Origin: Bacteroidales bacterium UBA1266
GTDB taxonomy: Bacteria; Bacteroidota; Bacteroidia; Bacteroidales; WCHB1-69
DNA: 5,888 nucleotides
Reading direction: 5' to 3'
Assembly: GCA_002308135.1 (NCBI GenBank)
Contig: DBVK01000017.1
Coordinates: 27,228-33,115 of the forward strand
Shown one piece after another: positions 1-5,888 of the stretch (the first letter of the stretch is position 1; the number at the start of each line of letters is the position of its first letter). A model generated the notes under the pieces. That model saw nothing but the letters and a program-made list of their open reading frames with translations, searched no databases and had not been told where the DNA came from. A program made the translations under genes and the position numbers.

Positions 1-1
1 C

Positions 2-649
2 GGGTTCAACGCATCCAACGCACTATCCACACGCAACGACGCCCCTCAGCAGGCTTCCCGCCCCTTTGACAGAGACAGGGACGGTTTTGTCATGGGGGAA
101 GGCGCAGGAGCTTTGATTCTGGAGTCATACGAACACGCCAAACGCAGGGGGGCTACCATATGGGGGGAACTTGTCGGTGTGGGGCTGTCAGCGGACGCCT
201 TCCACATCACCCTGCCCCATTCCGATGGTTATGGAGCAACGCTTTCCATGCGCTATGCTTTGGAAGACGCCGGTATCAATCCGGAAGACGTGGGATTCAT
301 CAACACGCACGGGACTTCCACTCCCGTCGGAGATTTGTCGGAGATGAAAGCCATCTCCACCCTTTTCGGGGAACATACTCCCCATATTGCGCTAACATCC
401 AACAAGTCCACTATCGGCCACTTGCTCGGAGCCGCCGGCGCCGTAGAAGCCATCTCCACCCTGATGTCCTTGCGAGAAGGCATCATTCCTCACACCACCA
501 ATGTGGAGAACGTGGATGAAGCAATCGATGCCCGCATGTGCATTGTGCGTCATCAGCCGTTAAAAAGAGACATCCGTTACGCGCTTTCCAACTCCTTCGG
601 ATTCGGCGGACACAACACCTCCCTCCTGTTCAAGAAATATGAGGAATAA
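2..649 (+). CDS. fabF: Beta-ketoacyl-ACP synthase II (FabF), 5'-truncated by the window start
   Basis: This is the C-terminal 215 residues of a 3-oxoacyl-ACP synthase II, the cytosolic type II fatty acid synthase enzyme that condenses malonyl-ACP with acyl-ACP. The reading frame is open from base 2, so an ATG at 92 (inside the conserved GFVMGEGAGALILE stretch) is internal, not the start. Visible thiolase-fold landmarks are the first catalytic His in NTHGTSTPVGD (codon 308-310), the conserved Lys of SNKSTIGHLLGAAGA (codon 404-406), the second catalytic His in the same motif (codon 419-421) and the C-terminal gating loop NSFGFGGHN. The nucleophilic Cys lies upstream, outside the window; the full protein should be about 415-420 aa. 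The stop codon is inside the next gene (11-bp overlap), indicating translational coupling. Compared from memory with the housekeeping Bacteroides FabF, the sequence is clearly diverged, so it may be a second paralogue. Enzyme family is certain; paralogue status is inference. Confidence 0.95.
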   Translation, partial: GFNASNALSTRNDAPQQASRPFDRDRDGFVMGEGAGALILESYEHAKRRGATIWGELVGVGLSADAFHITLPHSDGYGATLSMRYALEDAGINPEDVGFINTHGTSTPVGDLSEMKAISTLFGEHTPHIALTSNKSTIGHLLGAAGAVEAISTLMSLREGIIPHTTNVENVDEAIDARMCIVRHQPLKRDIRYALSNSFGFGGHNTSLLFKKYEE

Positions 650-1361
650 TCGTCAGGAAACCGTATCCGATAAAGCGTTGCGGGACTTTATCCGCCAATT
701 GTGCGGATTCCGCGTGTCGGAGAAATACCTGGCGCTGTTCCGCCTGGTTTGGGTTTCCAATACCGGAGAAAACCGCAAACCGAACAACGAAAGGCTGGTG
801 TTTGCCGGAGGGCATACCCTGCAAAATGTGCTTGCCTCCTACCTTTTCCAAAAATATCCCTATGCCACTGTCCCCGCCTTGGAGGACATGCTGGAACGCA
901 TCTCCCATCACGCCTATCTGGGACGCATAGCGCACCGATTGAAACTGGACAGTTTCACACCAGAAAGCCAAAAGGAAGACTTCCTGATGCTGCGAGACTG
1001 CATTCACAGCGATATTCTGAAAGCAATGGTGGGTGCTATCTGCACCGTGAAAGGCTACGCTTTTACAGAAAAACTGATATTAAAGCAATTGAACCAATTG
1101 GAGAGCAGTATCAAAACCATCAGCGCAAGCAATCCCAACCACAAAGGGAAACTGATGGCCTGGGCTCAGAAAAACAAGGCGGATGTCTTCTTCAAACCAA
1201 ACAAGACAGTGCGTTACAACGGGAAAATATATCATGTGATATCGCTATACATCAACAAAGAATGGGTGGCCAACGGATGCGACACCAATGTGAAGGATGC
1301 GGAACAGCACGCCGCCATCCTCGCCAGCTATTCCTTTCACATTGATTTCGACTTCACCTGA
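639..1361 (+). CDS. Catalytically degenerate RNase III-family protein with C-terminal dsRNA-binding-like domain
   Basis: This 240-aa protein has the RNase III layout: an endonuclease domain (about residues 15-155) and a dsRBD-like domain (about 165-235). The signature region reads NNERLVFAGGHTL (residues 49-61), against the canonical NERLEFLGDAVL: the first Glu is kept (E51), but the positions of E. coli E41 and D45 are V54 and G58. In the second motif, SDILKAMVGAI (124-134), the D114 position is Asp (D125) but the essential E117 position is Lys (K128). The dsRBD part retains GKLMAWAQKNK and KDAEQHAA (one Lys of the KKxA(K) helix) but not an obvious GPxH loop. Cleavage is therefore unlikely, while RNA binding is possible. 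The ATG at 639 overlaps the fabF stop by 11 bp, as expected for the fabF-rnc gene order of Bacteroidetes, and no Shine-Dalgarno is evident. Family assignment is good; lack of activity and any regulatory role are inference. A true catalytic rnc is expected elsewhere in the genome. Confidence 0.85.
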   Translation: MRNNRQETVSDKALRDFIRQLCGFRVSEKYLALFRLVWVSNTGENRKPNNERLVFAGGHTLQNVLASYLFQKYPYATVPALEDMLERISHHAYLGRIAHRLKLDSFTPESQKEDFLMLRDCIHSDILKAMVGAICTVKGYAFTEKLILKQLNQLESSIKTISASNPNHKGKLMAWAQKNKADVFFKPNKTVRYNGKIYHVISLYINKEWVANGCDTNVKDAEQHAAILASYSFHIDFDFT

Positions 1362-1365
1362 CAGA

Positions 1366-3630
1366 ATGAAAACAACCGCAAAAACACTCGTGTTGCTTTG
1401 CTGCCTGCTTCCTCACATGATACAGGCCCAAACGGGGATTTTCCGGGGTCACGTGCGCAATACGGACACCGACGAGCCCATTCCCTACTGCACCATCTAC
1501 CTGATGGAAACCGGGAAAGGCACTGTCAGCGATGAGAACGGATTCTTTTCCATCAACCGCCTTCCGGAAGGAAGACACCAAGTGCGCATCAGCTGTGTGG
1601 GCTATGACTCGCTGCACACCGCTGTCAGCATACGCAATGGCGAAATCATACAGCACACCTACCGGCTGAAAGCCTCTGTACACCGGCTGGGTGCAGCCAT
1701 AGTGACCGCCGAGCGCATGGCAAACGCTACCGAAGTCCGGGCGGCAGTGCAGTACGTGGCTCCCAAGCAGATCACCCAACTGCCTTCCGTCGGAGGCATA
1801 CCCGATTTGGCACAATACCTGCAGGTGCTTCCCGGCATTGTCTCCACCGGGGACCAAGGGGGACAGCTCTATGTCCGGGGCGGAACGCCCATACAGAACA
1901 AAGCCATGCTGGACGGCATGACCATTTACAACCCCTTCCATTCCATCGGCCTGTTCTCCATTTTTGATACGGACATATTGCTGGATGCCGACATTTATAC
2001 GGCCGGTTTCAATGCCGAATACGGCGGACGAACCTCTTCCATTATGGATGTCCGCACCCGCAACGGCAACAAGAAACGTTTCGGCGGCAAAATGGACGCA
2101 AGCACCTTTGGAGCCAAGCTCATGCTGGAAGGGCCTTTGCGCAAACCCCATACGAAAGAAGCATCTAATGTTTCCTTCATCACCTCTGTCAAAGGCTCCT
2201 ACCTGGAGCAGACTGCCAGCCACCTATATCCATACGTCCTGTCGGACGGGCTGCCCTACACCTATTTTGACGGCTATGGGAAAATCTCTGTAGAAACTTC
2301 TGAAACCAACCACATCCATCTTTTCGGATTCAGCTTCAACGACCGGGTGCACTATCCGGAAATCGCCACCTACCATTGGAATTCCTGGGGGGCGGGTGCC
2401 AATTTCATGATGATTCCAGCCCAATCCGAACAAGTGATAGACGGCACCATGGCATACTCCAACTACAGTATGGGGCTGGATGAGGTGCATGAATTCGGAC
2501 GGAACAGCAGCATCAGCGATTTCACTTTTGCCACCAATTTCTCCTACCACCTTGGACAAAATGTCTTCAACTACGGTTTCGACCTGACCGGCACCTGGGT
2601 GAATTATGATTACACCAACGCCTTGGGAGTGGACGGAAGCCAGCGCACCTTCAACAGCGAGATTGCCATTTACGCCAAATACAAATGGCATCTGCCGCAT
2701 TGGATCATTGAACCGGGACTGCGCCTGGATAATTACGCCTCCCAAAACGCGACCTCCCTGGAACCGCGTTTTGCAGCTAAATATCTGGCAACCAAACGGA
2801 TGCGTTTTAAAATCGCCAGTGGTCTGTATTCACAGAACCTGATTGGCGCCACTTCTGACCAGGATGTGGTCAACCTTTTCTACGGTTTCCTTACCGTTCC
2901 CGAAGCAAGTAGCCTTTCCGGCCATAAGCTGCGCAACAGCCTGCAGAAAGGACAGCACCTTGTGGGCGGCGTGGAGTTGGACCTTGGGAAAAACCTGCTG
3001 GCCAACATGGAAGCATACTTCAAAAATTTCTCCCAATTGACCAACATCAACCGCTACCAAATGTTTGAAAGCGATGACGAATTCCTACTGGAAACCGGAA
3101 AATCCTACGGTGGCGACATTTCCTTGAAATACGACAACAACCAGCTGTACGTATGGGTGGTCTATTCCCTGAACTGGGTGAAACGCAACGATGGCAACAT
3201 CACTTACCGCACCCACTTCGACCGCCGGCACAACCTCAATGCCACAGCATCCTACCGATGGGGGAAAAACCAACGCTGGAACGCCAACCTCCGCTGGAAT
3301 TACGGTTCCGGATTCCCCTTCACCCTGACAAAGGCCTTTTACCCCTCCCTCATCAACCTGGACGATTTGCACTCCCACATACTGACAAGCAACGAGGCCT
3401 TAGGCATTGCCTTGGATGACCTCAACCAAGGGCAGATGCCGTCCTACCATCGCCTGGACATGAACATTAACCGCACCTTCATACATTCGGAGCATTCCCG
3501 TTCCGAAATTGGAATTGGGGCCACTAATTTGTACAATTACACCAACATCTTCTACGTCAGCAGAAAGACTAATGAGAAAATATACCAGCTCCCCTTCTTG
3601 TGGAGCCTGCACTGGAACTTGACATTCTAG
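1366..3630 (+). CDS. TonB-dependent outer-membrane receptor with N-terminal carboxypeptidase-regulatory-like domain
   Basis: This 754-aa protein has a Sec signal peptide (MKTTAKTLVLLCCLLPHMIQA, cleavage near residue 21/22). A beta-sandwich carboxypeptidase D regulatory-like domain follows (about 24-104; GIFRGHVRNTDTDEPIPYC, then VSDENGFFSI and LPEGRHQVRISCVGYDS). The plug domain (about 135-235) carries LPSVGGIPDLAQYLQVLPGI, LYVRGGTPIQNKAMLDGM and GFNAEYGGRTSSIMDVRT. A long beta-barrel ends in an aromatic residue (SLHWNLTF), the usual outer-membrane assembly signal. It should import a ligand across the outer membrane with TonB-ExbBD energy; the substrate cannot be read from sequence. It is much shorter than SusC-type receptors (about 1000 aa) and no SusD partner is adjacent. 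I chose the ATG at 1366 rather than an in-frame ATG at 1297 because it begins the signal peptide and lies 4 bp after the preceding stop; the earlier start would add 23 non-secretory residues overlapping the upstream gene. The spacing implies co-transcription with the two genes before it. Confidence 0.93.
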   Translation: MKTTAKTLVLLCCLLPHMIQAQTGIFRGHVRNTDTDEPIPYCTIYLMETGKGTVSDENGFFSINRLPEGRHQVRISCVGYDSLHTAVSIRNGEIIQHTYRLKASVHRLGAAIVTAERMANATEVRAAVQYVAPKQITQLPSVGGIPDLAQYLQVLPGIVSTGDQGGQLYVRGGTPIQNKAMLDGMTIYNPFHSIGLFSIFDTDILLDADIYTAGFNAEYGGRTSSIMDVRTRNGNKKRFGGKMDASTFGAKLMLEGPLRKPHTKEASNVSFITSVKGSYLEQTASHLYPYVLSDGLPYTYFDGYGKISVETSETNHIHLFGFSFNDRVHYPEIATYHWNSWGAGANFMMIPAQSEQVIDGTMAYSNYSMGLDEVHEFGRNSSISDFTFATNFSYHLGQNVFNYGFDLTGTWVNYDYTNALGVDGSQRTFNSEIAIYAKYKWHLPHWIIEPGLRLDNYASQNATSLEPRFAAKYLATKRMRFKIASGLYSQNLIGATSDQDVVNLFYGFLTVPEASSLSGHKLRNSLQKGQHLVGGVELDLGKNLLANMEAYFKNFSQLTNINRYQMFESDDEFLLETGKSYGGDISLKYDNNQLYVWVVYSLNWVKRNDGNITYRTHFDRRHNLNATASYRWGKNQRWNANLRWNYGSGFPFTLTKAFYPSLINLDDLHSHILTSNEALGIALDDLNQGQMPSYHRLDMNINRTFIHSEHSRSEIGIGATNLYNYTNIFYVSRKTNEKIYQLPFLWSLHWNLTF

Positions 3631-3737
3631 ACACGCATCATGGCTGAGAAATGGCAACAGCGTAACAGCATGCCACATGGAGAAAGCCGCATGGAAAACT
3701 TCGTAACGCCCACGTTTTGATTGCGGGCTGCTGCGAT

Positions 3738-3756
3738 AGGGTCACTGAACGATCCT
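3738..3756 (+). terminator. Weak candidate terminator hairpin after the TonB receptor gene
   Basis: AGGGTC (3738-3743) and GATCCT (3751-3756) can pair as six base pairs (one G-U) around a 7-nt loop. CATTTT follows directly, and a long T tract (3771-3787, one C interruption) starts 14 bases further on. The stem is short and the main T tract is not adjacent, so this is a possible but weak transcription end for the upstream operon. It lies 108 bp after the receptor stop codon. Nothing else recognisable was seen in 3631-3799. Confidence 0.25.
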
Positions 3757-3799
3757 CATTTTACCACACGTTTTTTTCTTTTTTTTTCCTGAAAAAGGA

Positions 3800-3828
3800 T
3801 TTTCTTATCCAAAAAGCAGCTATCTTTG
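3800..3828 (+). promoter_or_regulatory. Bacteroides-type promoter for the Rpn-family gene
   Basis: TATCTTTG (3821-3828) matches the Bacteroides sigma-ABfr -7 consensus TAnnTTTG exactly. The only -33-like element is TTTTC at 3800-3804, a poor match to TTTG with slightly short spacing (16-17 bp). Transcription would start near 3834-3838, giving a 5' leader of about 55-60 nt to the ATG at 3893. This is the only plus-strand match to the -7 consensus that I noticed in the window. Confidence 0.6.
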
Positions 3829-3835
3829 CAGCAGT

Positions 3836-3847
3836 TTCCCGCGGGAA
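3836..3847. promoter_or_regulatory. Perfect 12-bp GC-rich palindrome at the predicted transcription start
   Basis: TTCCCGCGGGAA is its own reverse complement and begins 8 bases downstream of the -7 element, so it spans or immediately follows the predicted +1. It stands out in an otherwise A/T-rich leader. It could be an operator for a dimeric regulator, or it could form a small 5'-end mRNA hairpin (four pairs, CGCG loop). Its position and symmetry are seen directly; the function is inference. Confidence 0.3.
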
Positions 3848-3892
3848 CGGGACACAACTTTTTTTTAACGCTAATCCTTATTGAAATTGAAA

Positions 3893-4915
3893 ATGAGAAA
3901 AATGAAAAATGAAAAGAAAAAAGAAAAAAATGGCAAGAAAACATCAGACATGGCAAAGTACATCAACCCTTACACCGATTTCGGGTTCAAAAAACTGTTC
4001 GGCACAGAGTTCAACAAAGAGCTGCTCATTGGTTTTCTGAATGCGCTTTTAGAGGAGGAACGGGAAATAACCGACATCAGATACCTCAACAGTGAGCGGC
4101 TCGGCATAAACCGCGAGGCGAGACGCTCCATCTTTGATGTCTACTGCGAAAACAGCCGTGGGGAGAAGTTCATTGTGGAAATGCAGAACGTGTTCCAGCG
4201 GTTCTACAAAGACCGCAGCGTCTATTATGCCACTTTCCCTATCCAGGAACAGGCCAACAGAGGGGAATGGTGGGATTTTGAACTTCAGCGGGTCTATATG
4301 GTGGGCATCTTGAATTTTGTGTTTCCCGATGATGAGTACAGTCCGGAGTGCATGCACCATGTGGTGAAACTGATGGACAAGGATGACAAGCATGTCTTCT
4401 TTGACAAGCTCACTTTTATTTACTTGGAAATGCCCAAATTCAAGAAGAGCGTCCATGAGTTGGAGACATTATTGGACAAATGGCTGTATGTGCTCAGCAA
4501 TCTGCCCAAATTGATGGAACGTCCGCCGGAGCTGCAGGAACAGGTGTTCCGCCGTCTGTTTGAGCAGGCGGAGATTGCCCTCTATTCTCCGGAAGAGCAG
4601 AAGAAGTATTACGTTAATTTCATGGTTCATAATGACTGGAACAACATCATCACAACCGCCAAGCAAGATGCAATAGCAGCAGGTAAAAAAGAAGGATTAA
4701 AAGAAGGAATAAAAGAAGGAATAAAAGAAGGAATAAAAGAAGGAATAAAGAAAGGTATAAAGAAAGGAAGAATAGAAGGACGGAAAGAAGGACGGAAAGA
4801 AGGAGAGACAGAAAAGGCCAGGGAAATTGCTCTCAAAATGAAGCAAATGGGAATGGAAACGGCAAAGATACAGCAGATGACAGGACTTTCTGCAGCACAG
4901 ATAGAACAATTATGA
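3893..4915 (+). CDS. Rpn family recombination-promoting nuclease / PD-(D/E)XK nuclease family transposase
   Basis: From the ATG at 3893 this is a 340-aa protein of the Rpn/PDDEXK_2 family, DNA endonucleases once annotated as transposases and since linked to RecA-independent recombination and phage defence. The family opening KYINPYTDFGFKKLFGTE is present. The nuclease core IFDVYC (Asp82) followed by IVEMQ (Glu96, Gln98) fits the D...E-x-Q version of the PD-(D/E)XK site, so the site looks intact. A helical middle region (about 100-250) leads to a Lys/Glu/Gly repeat tract (about residues 266-309) and a short C-terminal helix (MKQMGMETAKIQQMTGLSAAQIEQL). The start is uncertain: in-frame ATGs lie at 3893, 3902 and 3950, and a TTG at 3881. 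The family motif begins just after 3950, so the Lys-rich 19-residue extension may not be translated. No terminal inverted repeats or target duplications flank it, so it is not an insertion sequence. It has its own promoter and is transcribed toward a convergent gene. Confidence 0.9.
   Translation: MRKMKNEKKKEKNGKKTSDMAKYINPYTDFGFKKLFGTEFNKELLIGFLNALLEEEREITDIRYLNSERLGINREARRSIFDVYCENSRGEKFIVEMQNVFQRFYKDRSVYYATFPIQEQANRGEWWDFELQRVYMVGILNFVFPDDEYSPECMHHVVKLMDKDDKHVFFDKLTFIYLEMPKFKKSVHELETLLDKWLYVLSNLPKLMERPPELQEQVFRRLFEQAEIALYSPEEQKKYYVNFMVHNDWNNIITTAKQDAIAAGKKEGLKEGIKEGIKEGIKEGIKKGIKKGRIEGRKEGRKEGETEKAREIALKMKQMGMETAKIQQMTGLSAAQIEQL
4688..4807 (+). repeat. Ten-unit degenerate 12-bp in-frame tandem repeat within the Rpn-family gene
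   Basis: The unit is AAAGAAGGAATA, encoding Lys-Glu-Gly-Ile. Four exact copies run 4700-4747. One copy with a single mismatch precedes them (4688-4699), and five diverged units follow (4748-4807; KKGI, KKGR, IEGR, KEGR, KEGE). Because the unit is a multiple of three, gain or loss of copies by slippage would change protein length without shifting the frame. KEG-type repeats near the C-terminus are common in this protein family. Confidence 0.9.
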
Positions 4916-4957
4916 ACGTTCTGATATCCCTGACAAAAAAAACATAACCACCTGCTA

Positions 4958-4975
4958 CTGCAAACGCCTTCGCAG
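4958..4975 (-). terminator. Candidate terminator hairpin for the minus-strand nucleotidyltransferase gene
   Basis: Read on the minus strand, CTGCGAA-GGCG-TTTGCAG forms a seven-pair stem (one G-U) with a tetraloop, 43 bp past the nucleotidyltransferase stop codon. A run of eight T (the A tract at 4935-4942 on the plus strand) follows after a 15-nt spacer. On the plus strand the G-U becomes an A-C mismatch, so the structure favours the minus-strand transcript. The spacer between stem and T run is longer than in a classical intrinsic terminator. Confidence 0.35.
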
Positions 4976-5018
4976 AAACATTGAACCAGGACAACACTAA
5001 CAATCAGACAATTCAGCC

Positions 5019-5888
5019 CTACCAAAGGTGTTCGGGATATACGCCCTCCCTATAGAGTTTGCGGAAAGCTTCCACCACTCCCGGCCGATCCTCCTGATAG
5101 GTGATTCCGAACCAAACGGCATCGGTCTTCAGCACCTTCACCCTTGCCTCGCCCCTATGGATCAGCTCGTCCACCACGCTCGGAATATAGCACTCCGACT
5201 TGGGCTGGTTTAGGTTTGTTTTAAGGAATTCCTTGAAAATACGCTCAATATGCGCAAATAACGAGGAATGGAAACCCCAGAAATTCATGGATACCAAGGT
5301 GTCAGGAGCCAGCGGTGTGCGTGTGCCATCCTCGTTAGCATTGGCTATCCCCGCATCCGTTCGGGCGATTTTCGTAAACTCACGCACTCCGGTCAGGAAA
5401 TCATTGGTGTCCGCCTGACACACACCACGGGAGACGCTGCCGTTCTCGGAAAGGGTGTTGGAAAGCTTGTAAGCCACCATACTGTACATGTCAGTGTCCT
5501 TTTCAACGGAAAGGGAACGCAGGTAATCGGCCATGGTCTGGAAGGCATGGGTTCCGTAAAAATCATCCCCATTGATAACCGCAAAAAAACCATTGATTTT
5601 ATCTTTCGCCATCAGTATGGCATGAGCGGTACCCCAGGGTTTGGTCCGTTCGGCCGGGCATTGGAAGCCCTCGGGAAGGCTGTCCAGCTCCTGTAGCACG
5701 TAATCCACATCGGCATGGCCTTTGTATTTGTTGAAAACCATTTCCTTGAAATCCGCCTCAATGCTTTTGCGGATGACAAACACCACCCGTCCAAAACCGG
5801 CGCGTAGCGCATCATAAATGGAATAGTCTATAATGGTTTCACCATTCGGACCCAGCGGGTCAATCTGCTTGAGTCCGCCATAACGGCT
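5019..5888 (-). CDS. Sugar-nucleotidyltransferase-like protein (NTP transferase family), 5'-truncated by the window end
   Basis: The minus-strand frame is open from the window edge and gives 289 residues to a TAG stop; a GTG at 5786 in this frame is internal. The visible sequence begins SRYGGLKQIDPLGPNGETII, the part right after the LAAGxG nucleotide-binding loop of NDP-sugar pyrophosphorylase-type enzymes, so only about a dozen N-terminal residues are missing. Further landmarks are VVFVIRKSIE, TKPWGTAHA (fragment residues 82-90, the base-recognition region) and AVINGDDFYG (about 103-112), whose Asp residues match the metal/sugar-phosphate-binding aspartate of the family. These enzymes transfer a nucleotidyl group from an NTP to a sugar phosphate in the cytosol. 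I cannot assign the sugar. No partner gene is visible because its upstream side lies outside the window. It is convergent with the Rpn-family gene, with 103 bp between stop codons. Confidence 0.88.
   Translation of the reverse strand, partial: SRYGGLKQIDPLGPNGETIIDYSIYDALRAGFGRVVFVIRKSIEADFKEMVFNKYKGHADVDYVLQELDSLPEGFQCPAERTKPWGTAHAILMAKDKINGFFAVINGDDFYGTHAFQTMADYLRSLSVEKDTDMYSMVAYKLSNTLSENGSVSRGVCQADTNDFLTGVREFTKIARTDAGIANANEDGTRTPLAPDTLVSMNFWGFHSSLFAHIERIFKEFLKTNLNQPKSECYIPSVVDELIHRGEARVKVLKTDAVWFGITYQEDRPGVVEAFRKLYREGVYPEHLW

Noticed and set aside
160..519. A plus-strand out-of-frame open frame within fabF
   Set aside because: It is Arg/His-rich with no recognisable domain and fully inside the conserved FabF coding sequence.
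630..1007. A minus-strand 125-codon frame opposite the RNase III-like gene
   Set aside because: No recognisable domain or signals; the plus frame aligns with RNase III along its length.
1297..1365. Upstream in-frame ATG as start of the TonB receptor
   Set aside because: It would put 23 polar residues ahead of a clear signal peptide and overlap the preceding gene by 65 bp; the ATG at 1366 fits better.
1354..2223. A 289-codon minus-strand open frame opposite the TonB receptor gene
   Set aside because: Its translation matches no family I recognise, and the plus-strand frame has a complete signal peptide, regulatory domain and plug; this is an antisense shadow in GC-rich coding DNA.
4688..4807. 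Short regular repeats as a CRISPR array
   Set aside because: The units are contiguous 12-bp in-frame repeats with no spacers, and they encode a peptide repeat.
3881..4915. The Rpn-family gene as part of a transposon or insertion sequence
   Set aside because: The family is sometimes labelled transposase, but no terminal inverted repeats or target-site duplications were seen on either side.
4627..5025. A 132-codon minus-strand frame with Pro-Ser-Phe-Ile repeats
   Set aside because: It is simply the reverse reading of the 12-bp repeat tract in the Rpn-family gene, with no independent support.

Overview
The window looks like chromosomal DNA from a Bacteroidales gut-type bacterium (Bacteroides, Phocaeicola or a close relative). 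The reasons are a fabF followed directly by an RNase III-family gene (the usual Bacteroidetes fabF-rnc order), an outer-membrane TonB-dependent receptor with an N-terminal carboxypeptidase-regulatory-like domain, weak or absent Shine-Dalgarno sites, and a good match to the Bacteroides -7 promoter element (TATCTTTG) in front of the fourth gene. The genus assignment is inference from gene content, not from a database search.

Layout. Positions 2-3630 hold three tightly packed plus-strand genes that look like one operon. They are the 3' two thirds or less of a beta-ketoacyl-ACP synthase II (fabF, cut by the window start), an RNase III-like protein overlapping it by 11 bp, and a 754-aa TonB-dependent receptor that starts 4 bp after the RNase III-like stop codon. 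Next comes an AT-rich intergenic stretch of about 260 bp (3631-3892) with long T tracts, a weak hairpin, a Bacteroides-type promoter and a perfect GC-rich palindrome at the predicted transcription start. This drives a single Rpn-family PD-(D/E)XK nuclease gene (3893-4915) whose 3' part contains ten degenerate 12-bp tandem repeats. A 103-bp convergent gap with a hairpin follows. The last gene is on the minus strand (5019-5888), a sugar-nucleotidyltransferase-like protein whose first dozen or so residues lie beyond the window end.

How the genes may work together. FabF elongates acyl-ACP in type II fatty acid synthesis, and its retained active-site residues look intact. The RNase III-like neighbour keeps the fold and a C-terminal dsRNA-binding-like domain but has lost three of the catalytic acidic residues. 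One of these, at the E. coli E117 position, is now Lys, the same change as in the cleavage-dead, binding-competent E. coli rnc70 allele. It is therefore probably a double-stranded-RNA binder rather than a nuclease, and the fabF/rnc-like pair may be a diverged second copy of the housekeeping pair. Why a TonB-dependent receptor shares the operon is not evident. The Rpn-like gene stands alone and is best read as a solitary nuclease of the family linked to recombination and phage defence. The most interesting points are the naturally inactivated RNase III, the in-frame 12-bp repeat tract, a possible internal start in the Rpn gene, and the palindrome sitting on its predicted start site.
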